Below are positions 22,746-34,550 of a stretch of 64,000 nt of DNA, piece after piece (positions within the stretch are counted from its first letter, which is position 1; each line of letters begins with the position of its first letter). The notes beneath the pieces are model-generated. The model searched no databases. It was not told the DNA's origin and saw only the letters and a program-made list of their open reading frames with translations. Source of the DNA: Leptasterias polaris (taxonomy: Eukaryota > Echinodermata > Asteroidea > Forcipulatida > Asteriidae); the NCBI GenBank assembly GCA_037783415.1, contig JAZGTN010000016.1, positions 679,001 through 743,000 of the forward strand. Direction: 5' to 3'. The translations under genes were made by a program, and so were the position numbers.

Positions 22746-25523
22746 AACAAAACTATTAAGTCATTTGAAAGATTTTTGTTTGTTTGTAGGCCTACATGTA
22801 TTTGTAATTTGTGTTAAAACACGAGGATGGGTTGATTTACCATTTTAACTGTAGAAACTCAACTATAATACTGTTTTTATGACATGAACAGAAGGAGTTG
22901 AAAGGCCGAGAGTTTAAAATTACTTTCAAGTTGGCATATTTAAATACTGTATTGACATAATATTTAAGTGTGAAAATCTGTAACATTATTTCAATAATGG
23001 GTCAGACACATCTATAATGACAATTGTTTTTACTTCTGTCTCGACCTGGATAGTTTTAAATGTTTATGTGTACTTTTGTTCGAAGATCTAAAAAAGAAAA
23101 GAAAAAAGTGTAGGGCCTAAATCATAGTTTTTATTTTAGTTCTGTAAATATTGAACAATGTTCAGGTATTGTCTGTAACAATAAAACAAAACTGTATAGG
23201 CGTCGCTCCTTGTGCCTCGCCTGACACCAACAGGGTGTAAATGTGTCTGTTTTTTGCGTGATAGACCAAAACAAGTTGGTAAGCGATAATGTACATTATG
23301 CGTTTCCCCAGAGCAAGCGTGCAAGGTCTTCCAGGAATGGAGAAGAACTGTTCATAAAATAAACCAACAAATTAGGCCGTTTTCGAGCATTAAAAAACCA
23401 ACGGTCACGTCGGTTATCCGAACCACATTTATTTTTTGGTTTGGATAACCTTCTTGATTTTCGGAGTTAGTTTTACTTCCAGCCGTATAAACTACTGCAC
23501 AAAAATTAACTCTATTTTTGCACAATTATTCATGAGCATTTTACAAAGAAAAAATACGTTTTCAAATTATGGGTAAAAGTTGTAAAAAATTAGCGACACG
23601 TAATACATGACCCGGACAATAGTGTTTGCTTGCGGGCGTAGTTGGCTCAGATTGAAACCCCCGAGCCAATGAATAACTGCACCTTGGAGCTCACGAACAT
23701 GTTGGAGGGGTAGGGAGCCAGACCACCAAGTACATTTTTGTAATTGCGGGTTTGTCAGTCGGTACACCTCGCTGATCGAATCCGCTTTTTCAAACGTTTC
23801 AATGCTCTGTGTTTCCCCTGATGTGTGCGGAATTTCTTGGTTGTATATTGTCAATACCACTCTGTTATATTGATGGTGCAATTAGTTTAACAAACTTTTG
23901 TGAAGAAAAGAAACACCCCAAAACGTGTCCCCGAAAGGGACAGGTGAAAAAGACATTAACAACTAAACGGTGGAAAACACGCTTTCGTTTCCTCAAGATA
24001 AGCTTTCGCTCCCCTGGAATACGGTTTCGTTCAGGACTGTGGTGAATGATTAATTTGTCCAATCAAAACAATTTATTTCATTCCCTCGAAAGCATATTTT
24101 GAAGGAACAAAATAACCTTCGAAGGAATGGAATAAAAATGCGGGGAACAAAATATTGTTTCGAGGGAACAAAATATTATTTAGAGTGCACACACACATAA
24201 GTATAAATATATGCATAATTATATATAATTGTTTAATCTGTAAAATAAAAAGCCACCAGTCCCGGTAGGGCAGTCTTCGTACCTAAAGTAAAACCTGGTC
24301 GTCGGAACTACCGTCGGTTGGACAGAGGATTACTTTTGCTTTCCAACTACTTTTGGCAATGCAAAAGTATAGTAGGCCTAGACCTAGTGTGGTACACGTA
24401 CTTGTTGTAGAACGTTTATCAGTCACCCCGGATTTAATATGTTTTTGACTTTCTCTTGTTGTTCCACCATATTTTGGGTTTGTTTCTTTGTATTTTGGGG
24501 GGACGATGTTTTGATACCGAAGGAACGTAGATTGGACTGACGAGTGTATTATAGGGGCCTGGGTGGGTTGTTTATATACACCTTTGAGCTGGATGGATAT
24601 GTAGACTGGATCCTCATGCCTCGCCATAGTAAAACATTTACATATACAAAGCACCAGTCTGCTTGCAACATTGCGCAGCAATATCCCGTAAATTTGACAC
24701 TACAACGGCAAAGCGTATACGCTGACCTTTGACCGTTTTTGTTGTTTTCGATAATTTCTCGTTAATTACGTGATTTTTTGTATTAAAAAACAATATTAAA
24801 AACATCTATAACTAAATTTCTATGATTCAACATCACTAAAAAACAGTTAACCGGTGTGTCCCTTTAAAGGGACACACCGGATTCCTGGAACTATTTTTGG
24901 GGGCTACAAAACAGACCAAAACATGACTCCAAAGGTCTTCCAGGAATGGAGAAGAACGTTTCCTAAAAGAAACCATCAAATTTTGCCGTTTGAGCATTTT
25001 TCAAGCACGAAGGTCACGTGGGTTATCCGAACAACATTTTGGTTCGGATAACCCTCGTGATCTTCGGAGTTAGTTTTACTTCAAGCCGTATAACAAGTAA
25101 TAAATGCACCAAATTCAACTCTGTTTTTTAACTATTATTCATGAGTATTTGAAGAAAACAACACTACTTATTCAAATTATGGGTACAATATGCAATAAAT
25201 TATAAACAAATCGAACGTCAGATTTTATTTCAGAGATTCTGAGCAACGGAAGTGTGTATTATAGTGCAAAGTATATAGGCTAGCCACACGTAAAGCAGGG
25301 GCAATCGTGTAGCTGACGGCCTAGTGGCTCAGTGGGGCTAGTGCAACGGGAATCCAAGAGCCAATGAATAACTGCACCGAGGAGCTCACGAACATGTGGG
25401 AGGGGTAGGGAGCCAGACCACCAAGTACATTTTTGTAATTGCGGGTTTGTCAGTCGGTACACCTCGCTGATCGAATCCGCTTTCTCCAAGCTCGAGGATG
25501 AGGTCCGCCATTATTCAGAAAAG

Positions 25524-25979
25524 ATGGACACCCAAGAACAGTATTCAAGGCGCAATTGTCTAATAGTCCACGGCATTCAAGAATCCCAACAGCCAGAGAA
25601 TACAGACAAAAGCCTCATTGATGCAGCCAAACACCATCTTGGAATGTCAATCGCTCCTGAGTCAATCGACCGCACCCATAGAATTGGGCCCCGCCTTGAC
25701 AAAGGTGACAAACCGCGAGTGAGACCACTAATCGTCAAATTTGTCGACTACAACACCCGGGCAACATTCTACCGCCAACGCTCTAAGTTCAAAGGGTCCA
25801 ACATATTTGTGCAAGAGAGCCTCACCAAAGAGCGGCAGCGTTGGCTCAACTTGGCAAAGAATCACCCCAAAACGGAGAAGTTTTGGACTCAAGATGGCCG
25901 CATTGAGATTCGCCAGAGGGAAGGGATACGAGTCATCATTGGAAGCCCAGACGACCTCAGGAAGCTGAAAAAGACATAG
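25524..25979 (+). CDS. LINE ORF1 protein, 5'-truncated (L1-type RNA-binding domain)
   Basis: The frame is open from the insertion junction (FSKLEDEVRHYSEK precedes the ATG at 25524), so the true start lies upstream and is lost. The preserved 151 codons begin MDTQEQYSRRNCLIVHGIQE, matching the junction of coiled coil and RRM-like domain in L1-type ORF1 proteins, followed by RTHRIGPR, RPLIVKF, FYRQRSKFKGSNIFVQESLT and a C-terminal basic region. ORF1 proteins of this type bind the element RNA and act as nucleic-acid chaperones in the RNP. It ends 430 bases before the ORF2 start. Confidence 0.85.
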   Translation: MDTQEQYSRRNCLIVHGIQESQQPENTDKSLIDAAKHHLGMSIAPESIDRTHRIGPRLDKGDKPRVRPLIVKFVDYNTRATFYRQRSKFKGSNIFVQESLTKERQRWLNLAKNHPKTEKFWTQDGRIEIRQREGIRVIIGSPDDLRKLKKT

Positions 25980-26133
25980 GCCAAGTCCAAACTTTCTCAT
26001 TATGTACACATGTATTTAAATCCTTAAGTAGGCCGACTCGCCTCTAATGTTCATCGTCCAGCATACGATCGTTCAAATTTTGGTTTTCCCCCGTTATCCG
26101 TTTGACGCTGAGCAGAGGCGTAAGTAAGAAATA

Positions 26134-26230
26134 TATATGTGTGTGTATGTATGTATAATTATGCAAGTAAATGTATGTGATGTATAGGTATAGGTATATA
26201 TGCATATATATGTTTATGTGTATGTACATA
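26134..26230 (+). repeat. TA/TG/TATG microsatellite between LINE ORF1 and ORF2
   Basis: Low-complexity atatatatgtgtgtgtatgtatg followed by tataggtatatatgcatatat lies in the inter-ORF spacer. A minus-strand frame rich in YIHI across it is a low-complexity artefact. Confidence 0.7.
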
Positions 26231-26409
26231 AATTTCAGTTTCTAAATGAGTTTATCAAATCTGTTCATCTCGTACAGCCATCCTCAAAGTGATTCTCCTT
26301 TCTACCTCATTTTAAAGATTTGTGGAAGTAGGACCGCTTTCTCCCATCCGCCTCCGTAAACGTCCATTTCATTTACAGTTATATTGTTGTATTGTCCCGT
26401 CCATTCGTT

Positions 26410-29400
26410 ATGTCCTCGTCGTTTTCTTGTCTATCTTGTAAGAAATTACTTAGAGACAATATGCCTAAGATATGTTGTAGTTTATGTCAGAACTGGTTCC
26501 ATCAGAGCTGTGTTAGACTCCCCACCCTTGAGTTTCAATTCAGTTTTCATGATAGGGAGTCATGGGTCTGTTATTTTTGTTACAATGAAAACCTACCTTT
26601 TCATTCCTTAGAATCAAATGAGTTGTCATTAATTTCCGACTCTTATCCCACCCTTTCTGACGATCATACTCATCCCACTTTCGAAAATATCAATTTTCGT
26701 TTTAATCTGTTTGAAACAGTGTCTGACCCCAACAACAATAATCAGTATCCACACTCATGTGACTACTTTACCGATTCCACTCTTCATTCTTCATTTGATC
26801 TTAGTGACCCTTCCAAGTTATCTTTTCTTCATATGAATATTAGAAGTCTTCCTAAACATTTTGATGAAATGACCAACTACCTCGAATCTCTTCATTCTAA
26901 CTTCTCTGTCATAGGTCTCTCTGAAACATGGCTAAAACAATCTGATATGCCTTTTAATATGTATTCAATTCCTGGATTTCATCTTGAGACAAAAAGCAGA
27001 GTGGATAGAGTGGGAGGTGGTGTAGCTTTATACATTTCAACTGATCTTCAGTATGTTATCCGTCATGATTTATCACATTCCAAAGAATCATTTGAATCAA
27101 TTTTTATTGAAATCAAGAATTCTAATGGCAAGAACATTATTATTGGAGTAGTTTATAAATCACCCTCTGCATCATTTAATGAATTCATTTATTTGTTTCA
27201 GCAAGTTCATAACTTTGTATCATCAGAGAACAAGTCTTGTGTTATTTCTGGTGATTTTAACATCGATCTCCTCACCTCAGACCATAACCAACAGTCCCAA
27301 GACTTTTTAGATATTAATTTCTCCCATTCTTGCTTACCCCTGATTAATAAACCCACAAGAGTAACAACAACTTCAGCTACTCTTATTGACAATATTTTTA
27401 CCAATATCTTTCCACCACCTAATTCTGGTATTTTAGTCTGTGATATTTCCGACCATTTTCCTATATTAACTTCTTTTCAATTTTCCCCGTCTACCCGCTC
27501 CCTTCTACCAAATTACTTTCGTAAACCTTCTATTGACAATATTCAACACTTCAAAAATAGCCTAAAACATGAAGATTGGTCTTCAGTTCTGAGCTCAGTT
27601 GAACCCAATGATTCATTTAAGAACTTCATGACCATATTTAACCATTTACACGACATTCATATTCCTCTTGTCAGACTCAAACACTCCAACAACAAAACTA
27701 GACCAAGGTCGCCATGGATTTCCCTTAATCTTCTCAAATCAATCAATCATAAAAACAAGCTTTATCGCAAGTTCTTACGTTCCCCTTCTGAAACCTCTCG
27801 ACATAAGTTTACCAAATACAAAAATTTATTAACCACCATTTTACGTTTTGCAAAACGTGGTTATTATTCCCAGCAATTCGAAAAGGAAAAAGGTAGTGCT
27901 AAGAATACATGGAAGATTATTAACAGTGTACTGAAAAACAACGCTACTTCCCATATCTCCAGTCTTAAAATTAATAACCTCAATGCTGAAGATCCCCTTC
28001 TCATCGCTGAGCATTTCAATGATTTCTTTGTCAATATTGGCCCGAAACTTGCCGATCAAATTCCGCCTTGCAGTTTTCACTTTAGAGATTTTATGGCTGA
28101 CCCAATTCCTCACTCTATTTTTCTTAATCCAATCACTGAGCTTGAACTTTCGTCCATTGTTCTGAACCTACCCGACAAAAACAGCTCAGGACATGATTCG
28201 ATCAACTGTCCTCTTATTAAACAGGTTATTCAAGAAATATCTAGACCCCTAGTTTATATAATTAACTTATCTTTATCTACTGGTATTGTCCCAAACACGA
28301 TGAAAATTGCAAGGGTCATGCCCGTTCACAAAAACGGAGACCATCACTTGGTCAATAATTATCGCCCCATTTCCATTCTTACCTCCTTTTCTAAAATACT
28401 TGAGCGTACCGTTTACATTCGTGTCTCTCAATTTCTCGAGAAACACAACATTCTTTCTGATTCTCAGTTTGGTTTTAGGAAGAAACATTCCACTACTCAT
28501 GCCATCCTGCAACTAATCGACAAAATCCGAGCAGGTCGTGATCAATCACTACATACAATCGGAATCTTCCTGGACCTTTCTAAGGCATTTGACACCATAG
28601 ATCATTCTATTCTTCTCTCGAAACTTTCATCTTATGGTGTCAGAGGTATTGCCTTGGAGTGGTTCAGAAATTATCTCTCCGACCGCAAGCAGTTTATTTG
28701 TATTGATGGCAAAAAATCCTCTTATAAATCGTTACTTTGTGGTGTTCCACAAGGATCTCTCTTGGCTCCTCTCCTGTTTTCAATCTACATTAATGATTTC
28801 CCCAAATCTTCTGATAAGTTCACCTTTATTCTTTTCGCAGATGACTCTAATTTATTTTACTCCCATAGAAATATAGACATTCTTTTTGAAACAGTAAACT
28901 TGGAGCTTATCCACATTTCCAACTGGATCAAGGCAAACAAGTTATCCATCAATATCAAGAAAACTAACTATATGTTATTCAATCATTCCAGTAGTTTACT
29001 TCCAAGTGACATTATGTTTGATAATTTACCTCTTCTTCGTACTGATTGTGTCAAATTTCTTGGAGTGTTTGTTGATGATAAACTTTCTTGGAATCAGCAT
29101 ATTAATTACTTATGTAAACTGATTGCAAGGAACATAGGAATTATCAATAAACTTAAATACTTTTTCCCATCCACAATACTCTTTGATATTTATTCTGCGT
29201 TAATCCTGCCTTACATTTGTTATGGAATTCTTGCATGGGGCAAATCAAGTGCCTGTCTACTGAAAAGAATTATGTTGCTGCAGAAAAGGGCTCTTAGAAT
29301 AATTAATCGTACCGACTTTTGTGCTCATTCTGACCCATTATTTAAAAAACACAATACTCTTAAAGTTTCCGATATTTATCTTTTACAACTTGGAATATTT

Positions 29401-29655
29401 ATGCATCAATACAACTCCAATGTTTTACCTAATTCTTTTAAGAGTATGTTCACACTAAATTCTCAATTCCATGCTTATCAAACTAGACATGCAAAAGATT
29501 TTCATATACCTCGTGTCTACTCATCTAAATCCATGAGTTGTGTTTATTTTCAAGGTCCAAAGTACTGGAACTCCCTCGGCAATGAAATAAAAATATGTAA
29601 GAGTCTTCAGTTGTTCAAGAAAAAACTTAAAATTTATCTTATTGGTAAATACTGA
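26410..29655 (+). CDS. LINE ORF2: PHD-like zinc finger + AP endonuclease + reverse transcriptase, intact
   Basis: 1081 residues from the first ATG; the frame is open 18 bases further upstream, but only with a TTG. The N-terminus has a C4HC3 PHD-like finger: C7, C10, C23, C26, H31, C34, C54, C57, with the conserved Trp two residues before C54. The endonuclease carries HMNIRSL (N143), LSETWL (E172), GVVYKSP, GDFNID (D282, N284) and SDHFPI (D348, H349). The reverse transcriptase carries NNYRPIS (about 649), FLDLSKAFD (721-728), GVPQGS (778) and FADD (809-812), then a C-terminal region ending WNSLGNEIK...LFKKKLKIYL. It should nick target DNA and reverse transcribe the element RNA at the nick. No stop or frameshift interrupts it. 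The motif style is that of the CR1/L2/jockey group; the exact clade needs a tree. Confidence 0.95.
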   Translation: MSSSFSCLSCKKLLRDNMPKICCSLCQNWFHQSCVRLPTLEFQFSFHDRESWVCYFCYNENLPFHSLESNELSLISDSYPTLSDDHTHPTFENINFRFNLFETVSDPNNNNQYPHSCDYFTDSTLHSSFDLSDPSKLSFLHMNIRSLPKHFDEMTNYLESLHSNFSVIGLSETWLKQSDMPFNMYSIPGFHLETKSRVDRVGGGVALYISTDLQYVIRHDLSHSKESFESIFIEIKNSNGKNIIIGVVYKSPSASFNEFIYLFQQVHNFVSSENKSCVISGDFNIDLLTSDHNQQSQDFLDINFSHSCLPLINKPTRVTTTSATLIDNIFTNIFPPPNSGILVCDISDHFPILTSFQFSPSTRSLLPNYFRKPSIDNIQHFKNSLKHEDWSSVLSSVEPNDSFKNFMTIFNHLHDIHIPLVRLKHSNNKTRPRSPWISLNLLKSINHKNKLYRKFLRSPSETSRHKFTKYKNLLTTILRFAKRGYYSQQFEKEKGSAKNTWKIINSVLKNNATSHISSLKINNLNAEDPLLIAEHFNDFFVNIGPKLADQIPPCSFHFRDFMADPIPHSIFLNPITELELSSIVLNLPDKNSSGHDSINCPLIKQVIQEISRPLVYIINLSLSTGIVPNTMKIARVMPVHKNGDHHLVNNYRPISILTSFSKILERTVYIRVSQFLEKHNILSDSQFGFRKKHSTTHAILQLIDKIRAGRDQSLHTIGIFLDLSKAFDTIDHSILLSKLSSYGVRGIALEWFRNYLSDRKQFICIDGKKSSYKSLLCGVPQGSLLAPLLFSIYINDFPKSSDKFTFILFADDSNLFYSHRNIDILFETVNLELIHISNWIKANKLSINIKKTNYMLFNHSSSLLPSDIMFDNLPLLRTDCVKFLGVFVDDKLSWNQHINYLCKLIARNIGIINKLKYFFPSTILFDIYSALILPYICYGILAWGKSSACLLKRIMLLQKRALRIINRTDFCAHSDPLFKKHNTLKVSDIYLLQLGIFMHQYNSNVLPNSFKSMFTLNSQFHAYQTRHAKDFHIPRVYSSKSMSCVYFQGPKYWNSLGNEIKICKSLQLFKKKLKIYLIGKY

Positions 29656-30031
29656 GTCCTTAAGTCCTCACTTTTCCTGGTATTGTTAGATGTAGATTCA
29701 ATTTGTTACCAAAATTATTTATATTGTCTCCTACTTAATTATTTATTTGAATGCCGCCGCGCGGTGAGCCTTTCCAGCTATCTGTTGTCCTGTTTGTGTT
29801 TGTCTTGTGTCCTTATTGTGTGTTTACGTAATCATTGATGTTACATTACTAGTAGGTTTCCAACTCAGTACTTCCTCAACCCAGTTATAAAAATGTCGGG
29901 GGTCTCCACCCAACAAGCTTGCTTTTAGGAGACTCCCACCACTTAATCATACATTGTATCTAAAGTAGCGTATGTGTATTTTTGTTTAAGCAAACTGATT
30001 GAGTGGAAATAAACTGAACTGAACTGAACTG

Positions 30032-31805
30032 AATGCTCTGTGTAGGTTCCTTCCCCCGATGTGTGCGGAATTTCCAAGTTGTATATTGTCAATACCACTC
30101 TGTTATATTGATGCAATTAGTTTAAACAACTTTTGTGAAGAAAAAACACCCCAAAACGTATCCCCCAAAGGGACAGGTGAAAAAGACATTAACAACTAAA
30201 CGCTGGAAAACACGCTTTCGTTTCCTCAAGATAAGCTTTCGCTCCCCTGGAATACGGTTTTGTTCAGGACTGTGGTGAATGATTAATTTGTCCAATCAAA
30301 ACAATTTATTTCATTCCTGGAAAGCATATTTTGAAATAACAAAATAACGCTTCGAGGGAATGGAATAACAATGCGGGGAACAAAATATCAAATTTTGCCG
30401 TTTTTTAGCATTTTTCAAAAAACGAAGGTCACGTGGGTTATCCAAACAACATTTTTTACACGGATAACCATTGTGATCTTCGGAGTCAGTTTTACTTCAA
30501 GCCGTTTAACAAGTAATAACTGCACCAAATTTAACTCTGTTTTTTAACAATTATTCATGAGTATATTTGAAGAAAAAAACACTACGTATTCAAACTATGG
30601 ATACAATATATAAATATTTATAAAGAATCGAACGTCAGATTTTATTTCAGAGAGTCCGAGCAACGGAAGCGTGTATTACAGTGCACAGCGAAGGGCTAGC
30701 GACACGTAAAACATGGGCCCGGGCAATCGTGTTGCTGGCGGGCGTAGTGGCTCAATGGGGCCAGCGCGACGGAAAACCCCGAGCCAATGAATAACTGCAC
30801 CTTGGAGCTCACGAACATGTTGGAGGGGTAGGGAGCCAGACCACCAAGTACATTTTTGTAATTGCGGGTTTGTCAGTCGGTACACCTCGCTGATCGAATC
30901 CGCTTTTTTAAACGTTTCAATGCTCTGTGTAGGTTCCTTCCCCCGATGTGTGCGGAATTTCTTGGTTGTATATTGTCAATACCACTCTGTTATATTGATG
31001 CAATTAGTTTAAACAACTTTTGTGAAGAAAAAACACCCCAAAACGTATCCCCCAAAGGGACAGGTGAAAAAGACATTAACAACTAAACGCTGGAAAACAC
31101 GCTTTCGTTTCCTCAAGATAAGCTTTCGCTCCCCTGGAATACGGTTTTGTTCAGGACTGTGGTGAATGATTAATTTGTCCAATCAAAACAATTTATTTCA
31201 TTCCTGGAAAGCATATTTTGAAATAACAAAATAACGCTTCGAGGGAATGGAATAACAATGCGGGGAACAAAATATCAAATTTTGCCGTTTTTTAGCATTT
31301 TTCAAAAAACGAAGGTCACGTGGGTTATCCAAACAACATTTTTTACACGGATAACCATTGTGATCTTCGGAGTCAGTTTTACTTCAAGCCGTTTAACAAG
31401 TAATAACTGCACCAAATTTAACTCTGTTTTTTAACAATTATTCATGAGTATATTTGAAGAAAAAAACACTACGTATTCAAACTATGGATACAATATATAA
31501 ATATTTATAAAGAATCGAACGTCAGATTTTATTTCAGAGAGTCCGAGCAACGGAAGCGTGTATTACAGTGCACAGCGAAGGGCTAGCGACACGTAAAACA
31601 TGGGCCCGGGCAATCGTGTTGCTGGCGGGCGTAGTGGCTCAATGGGGCCAGCGCGACGGAAAACCCCGAGCCAATGAATAACTGCACCTTGGAGCTCACG
31701 AACATGTTGGAGGGGTAGGGAGCCAGACCACCAAGTACATTTTTGTAATTGCGGGTTTGTCAGTCGGTACACCTCGCTGATCGAATCCGCTTTTTTAAAC
31801 GTTTC
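30032..31805 (+). repeat. Two near-identical tandem 887-bp R3 units
   Basis: The units 30032-30918 and 30919-31805 have the same length and are almost identical (for example tttccaagttg versus tttcttggttg near the start). A third unit begins at 31806 and then diverges. The paired 69-codon minus-strand ORFs (30676-30885, 31563-31772) exist only because the units are identical and are not evidence of genes. Confidence 0.9.
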
Positions 31806-32960
31806 AATGCTCTGTGTAGGTTCCTTCCCCCGATGTGTGCGGAATTTCTTGGTTGTATATTGTCAATACCACTCTGTTATATTGATGGTGCAATTAGTTT
31901 AAACAACTTTTGTGAAGAAACAAAAAACACCCCCAAACGTATCCCCCAAAGGGACAGGTGAAAAGACATTAACAACTAAACGGTGGAAAATACGCTTTCG
32001 TTTCCTCAAGATAAGCTCTCGCTCCCCTGGAATACGGTTTCGTTCAGGTGAATGATTAATTTGTCCAATCAAAACAATTTATTACATTCCCTCGAAAGCA
32101 TATTTTGAAGGAACAAGTTAACGCTTTGAAGGAATGTTATAACAATCCGGGGGACAAAATATTATTTCGAGGGAACAAAATATTATTTAGAGTTCACACA
32201 CAAATATAAATATATATATATATATTGTTAAATCTATTTAAAAAAAACACCAAACCACCAGACCCTGTAGGGCAGTCAACGTACCTAAAGTAAAACCTGG
32301 TCGTCCCAACGTTCGTCGGGTGGACAGAGGGTTACTATCGCTTTCCAACTACTTTTGGCAATGCAAAAGTAGTAGGCCTAGATAGTGTGGTACACGTACT
32401 TGTAGAACGTTTATGAGTCACCTTAGGATTTATTAATTTTTATTTTTTTACTTTATCTTGTTTTTCCACCATATTTTGGATTTGTTTCTTCGTATTTTGG
32501 GAGACAATGTTTTCATGTCGGATGAGCGTAGATTGGACTGACGAGTTTTGGATGGATATGTAGACTGGATCCTCATGCCTCGCCATAGTAAAACATTTAC
32601 ATATACAAAGCACCAGTCTGCTTGCAACATTGCGCAGCAATATCCCGAAAATTTGACACTTGCAACGGCAAAGCGTATACGCTGACCTTTGACCACTTTT
32701 GTTGTTGTAGATAATTGTTCGTTAATTACGTGATATTTTTTATAAAAAAATATATATTAAAAACATCTAAAACTAATTTTCTATGATTCAACATCACTAA
32801 ATTACGGTTAACAGTTTGTCATTGCGGGCGTGTCAGTCGGTACACCTCGCTGGTCGAATCCGCTTTTTCAAACGTGTCAATGCTCTGTGTAGGTTCCTGC
32901 CCCCGATGTGTACGGAATTTTCTTGGTTGTATATTGTCAATACCACATTAACAACTAAAA

Positions 32961-34550
32961 GGTGGAAAACAAAAAGTATTACTTCATTCTACAAAAATAC
33001 CCTTTTGCACTTTTCTTTAAAATTCATTATTTCGTTTCCTCAAGATAAGCTTTCGCTCCCCTGGAATACGGTTTCGTTCAGGTGAATTAGGCCTATTAAT
33101 TTGTCTAATCAAAACAATTTATCACATTCCCTCGAAATCATAGTAAAACATTTCCATAAACAGAGCACCACTTCAGTCAAGTGGCACGATTGGGCTTTCG
33201 TAGTTTCTTATAAAAGTGAACATTGATCACAGTAGGCGTATAACGAAGCCTGAAGCAACTACAATCTGCACCATTCTTCAGTTCCCTCCTTCACATTCGA
33301 GTTTCATTGAGGTTGGTTTTTCTCTTCTGACAAGTACAGCAGAATTCAACATCTTTCCCGTCATAACTCAAGTAAGTTGATACATAGTTAAGATCATAAT
33401 TACATGCGACTGTTTTGTAACTTTGTAAAAATATAAAGGTGATATTGTATGCTAAATAGGCCTAAAGCCACACTGTTATAAGAAAGTTGAAAAAAACAAA
33501 AAAAAACACTGTACGTTGAAATTTAACAACGAATCGATTTCAACAAGCCTCTATGATTCTAAATCCACATTGTAAAACTAAAATATTGTAAACTTACTGA
33601 AAAATTCAGTTATCGCACTTTTTGCATTTTAATTTTACAAAATGAGTTGATTAATTCCCTTTAGTCTCTGCATCGCCAGAGTTTGCTGAAAAAACCGTTT
33701 TGTTTTCGAGAGTCTTTCAGTAAATTAATCGTAGTTCAAATTTCAAAAGATGCAAAAGGCTATAGTTTCTGTTTTTCTTGCATATGATGTTAACATAACA
33801 AAGTGTCACTAATTTACATGGGATACATAAGAAAACGCAATTATGTAACATTTGCAGCAATTATTAACTGTTCTTTAATGTAAATCATAAGAATACTTTC
33901 ACACAAATCTTGTTGAAAGTAAATACACTAAATTAGAAAATATTTCGTGTTTTTTGTTTATGTTAATATTTTCATAATTTTATTTCTCAAACACTCTTGT
34001 CATAAAACTCTATCAAGTATCATTTTTAATAACATTACACGTTATGTAAAAGCTGTGATAGCTTATACATCAACCCTCCTTTCCCGCTAGATCTGCAAAT
34101 CTTAAATTTTCTTCAATTCTAACCAAAAACTTGGACAGAAAGAAAATTAGCAAAAGTAAACATTTTATTAAAAAACTCCAACAAATAGGGCCTAAAATGT
34201 TATAATTATTATAGCAACAAAATCAAAATTGAGTACGTAATTATTCAGGAAGAGGTTTGTTATACCATAAAAAAATTACACTTAAGTTTTACATGCCTGG
34301 TGATCTTAAAAATGATTAATGGTGAAAATAATTAAGATAATAATAATGAAATTAATAATAACAATGATTGAATACTTGTTTTGATAGCAGTACTTGTTGC
34401 AGTGTGTTTGAGAAAAAATCCCGCTGCATGAATCATACCTAATACTTTGCAGGCAAAATTCATCAATTCAAATGCCCTCACAGTTACAATAACAAGCAAT
34501 TTGTGACGCAGTAAAAACTGCCATGCCTGCAGGAGGAGGTTGATTCAAAA
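32961..34550 (+). repeat. Long repeat R2, copy 2 (partial)
   Basis: Begins with the R3-tail/R2 junction sequence (tttcctcaagataagctttc, then agtggcacgattgggctttcg) and follows copy 1 to tgacgcagtaaaaactgcc near 34520. It lacks the downstream half of copy 1. No open frame is conserved. Confidence 0.7.

Larger units (their letters stand above)
15890..23285 (+). repeat. Segmental duplication block B
   Basis: From about 15890 (gttcattcatg...) the sequence follows block C from about 42250. Joint landmarks are a tgtcaataattctttgt segment, the GGGCCCAATTTCATAGAGC MITE, a palindrome-like leader, the 5' flank, gene B, the TGTCGGACA cluster and the nested LINE tail. Between 19745 and 21050 B has unique sequence (palindromic element and a Cys-rich open frame) in place of A's 2750-3200. 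Homology stops near 23285, where R3 begins, so B lacks the downstream part kept in A and C. Confidence 0.75.
25484..30031 (+). mobile_element. Nearly complete non-LTR retrotransposon (LINE) inserted in R3
   Basis: The R3 sequence is interrupted after gaatccgctttc and resumes at aatgctctgtgtagg. Between them lie a 5'-truncated ORF1, a 430-base spacer, an intact ORF2 and a 3' UTR ending in gaactgaactgaactgaactg, a short 5-bp repeat tail typical of CR1/L2-like elements. About a dozen bases of R3 are missing at the junction and no clear target duplication is seen. The uninterrupted ORF2 suggests a fairly recent insertion. Confidence 0.85.
23286..32960 (+). repeat. Repeat array R3
   Basis: Repeated landmarks are aaggtcttccaggaatgg, a ggttatccgaac...gttcggataacc inverted repeat, gtttgtcagtcggtacacctcgctgatcgaatccgc, tgctctgtgt, and an inverted segment of the type attccctcgaaagcat...cgagggaacaaaatatt. 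At least four partial or complete copies are visible: about 23310-24850, 24880-25484, 30032-31805 (two units) and 31806-32960. The section with acctaaagtaaaacctggtcgt at 24240-24740 recurs at 32270-32760. A minus-strand frame at 24283-24681 (MLRNVASRLVLCICKCF) is partly open in both copies but diverges after about 30 codons. I see no convincing gene. Confidence 0.7.

Noticed and set aside
24283..24681. 132-codon minus-strand ORF in R3
   Set aside because: The second copy (32440-32640) matches only for about the first 30 codons and then diverges by indels; no domain is recognised.
25445..25480. tRNA-like element in R3 (AGTCGGTA and GATCGAATCCGC resembling A and B boxes)
   Set aside because: The boxes are too close together and no cloverleaf can be formed; at most a degenerate tRNA-derived SINE fragment.
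26392..26409. Six-codon N-terminal extension of LINE ORF2
   Set aside because: The upstream codon is TTG; the first ATG in frame is at 26410.
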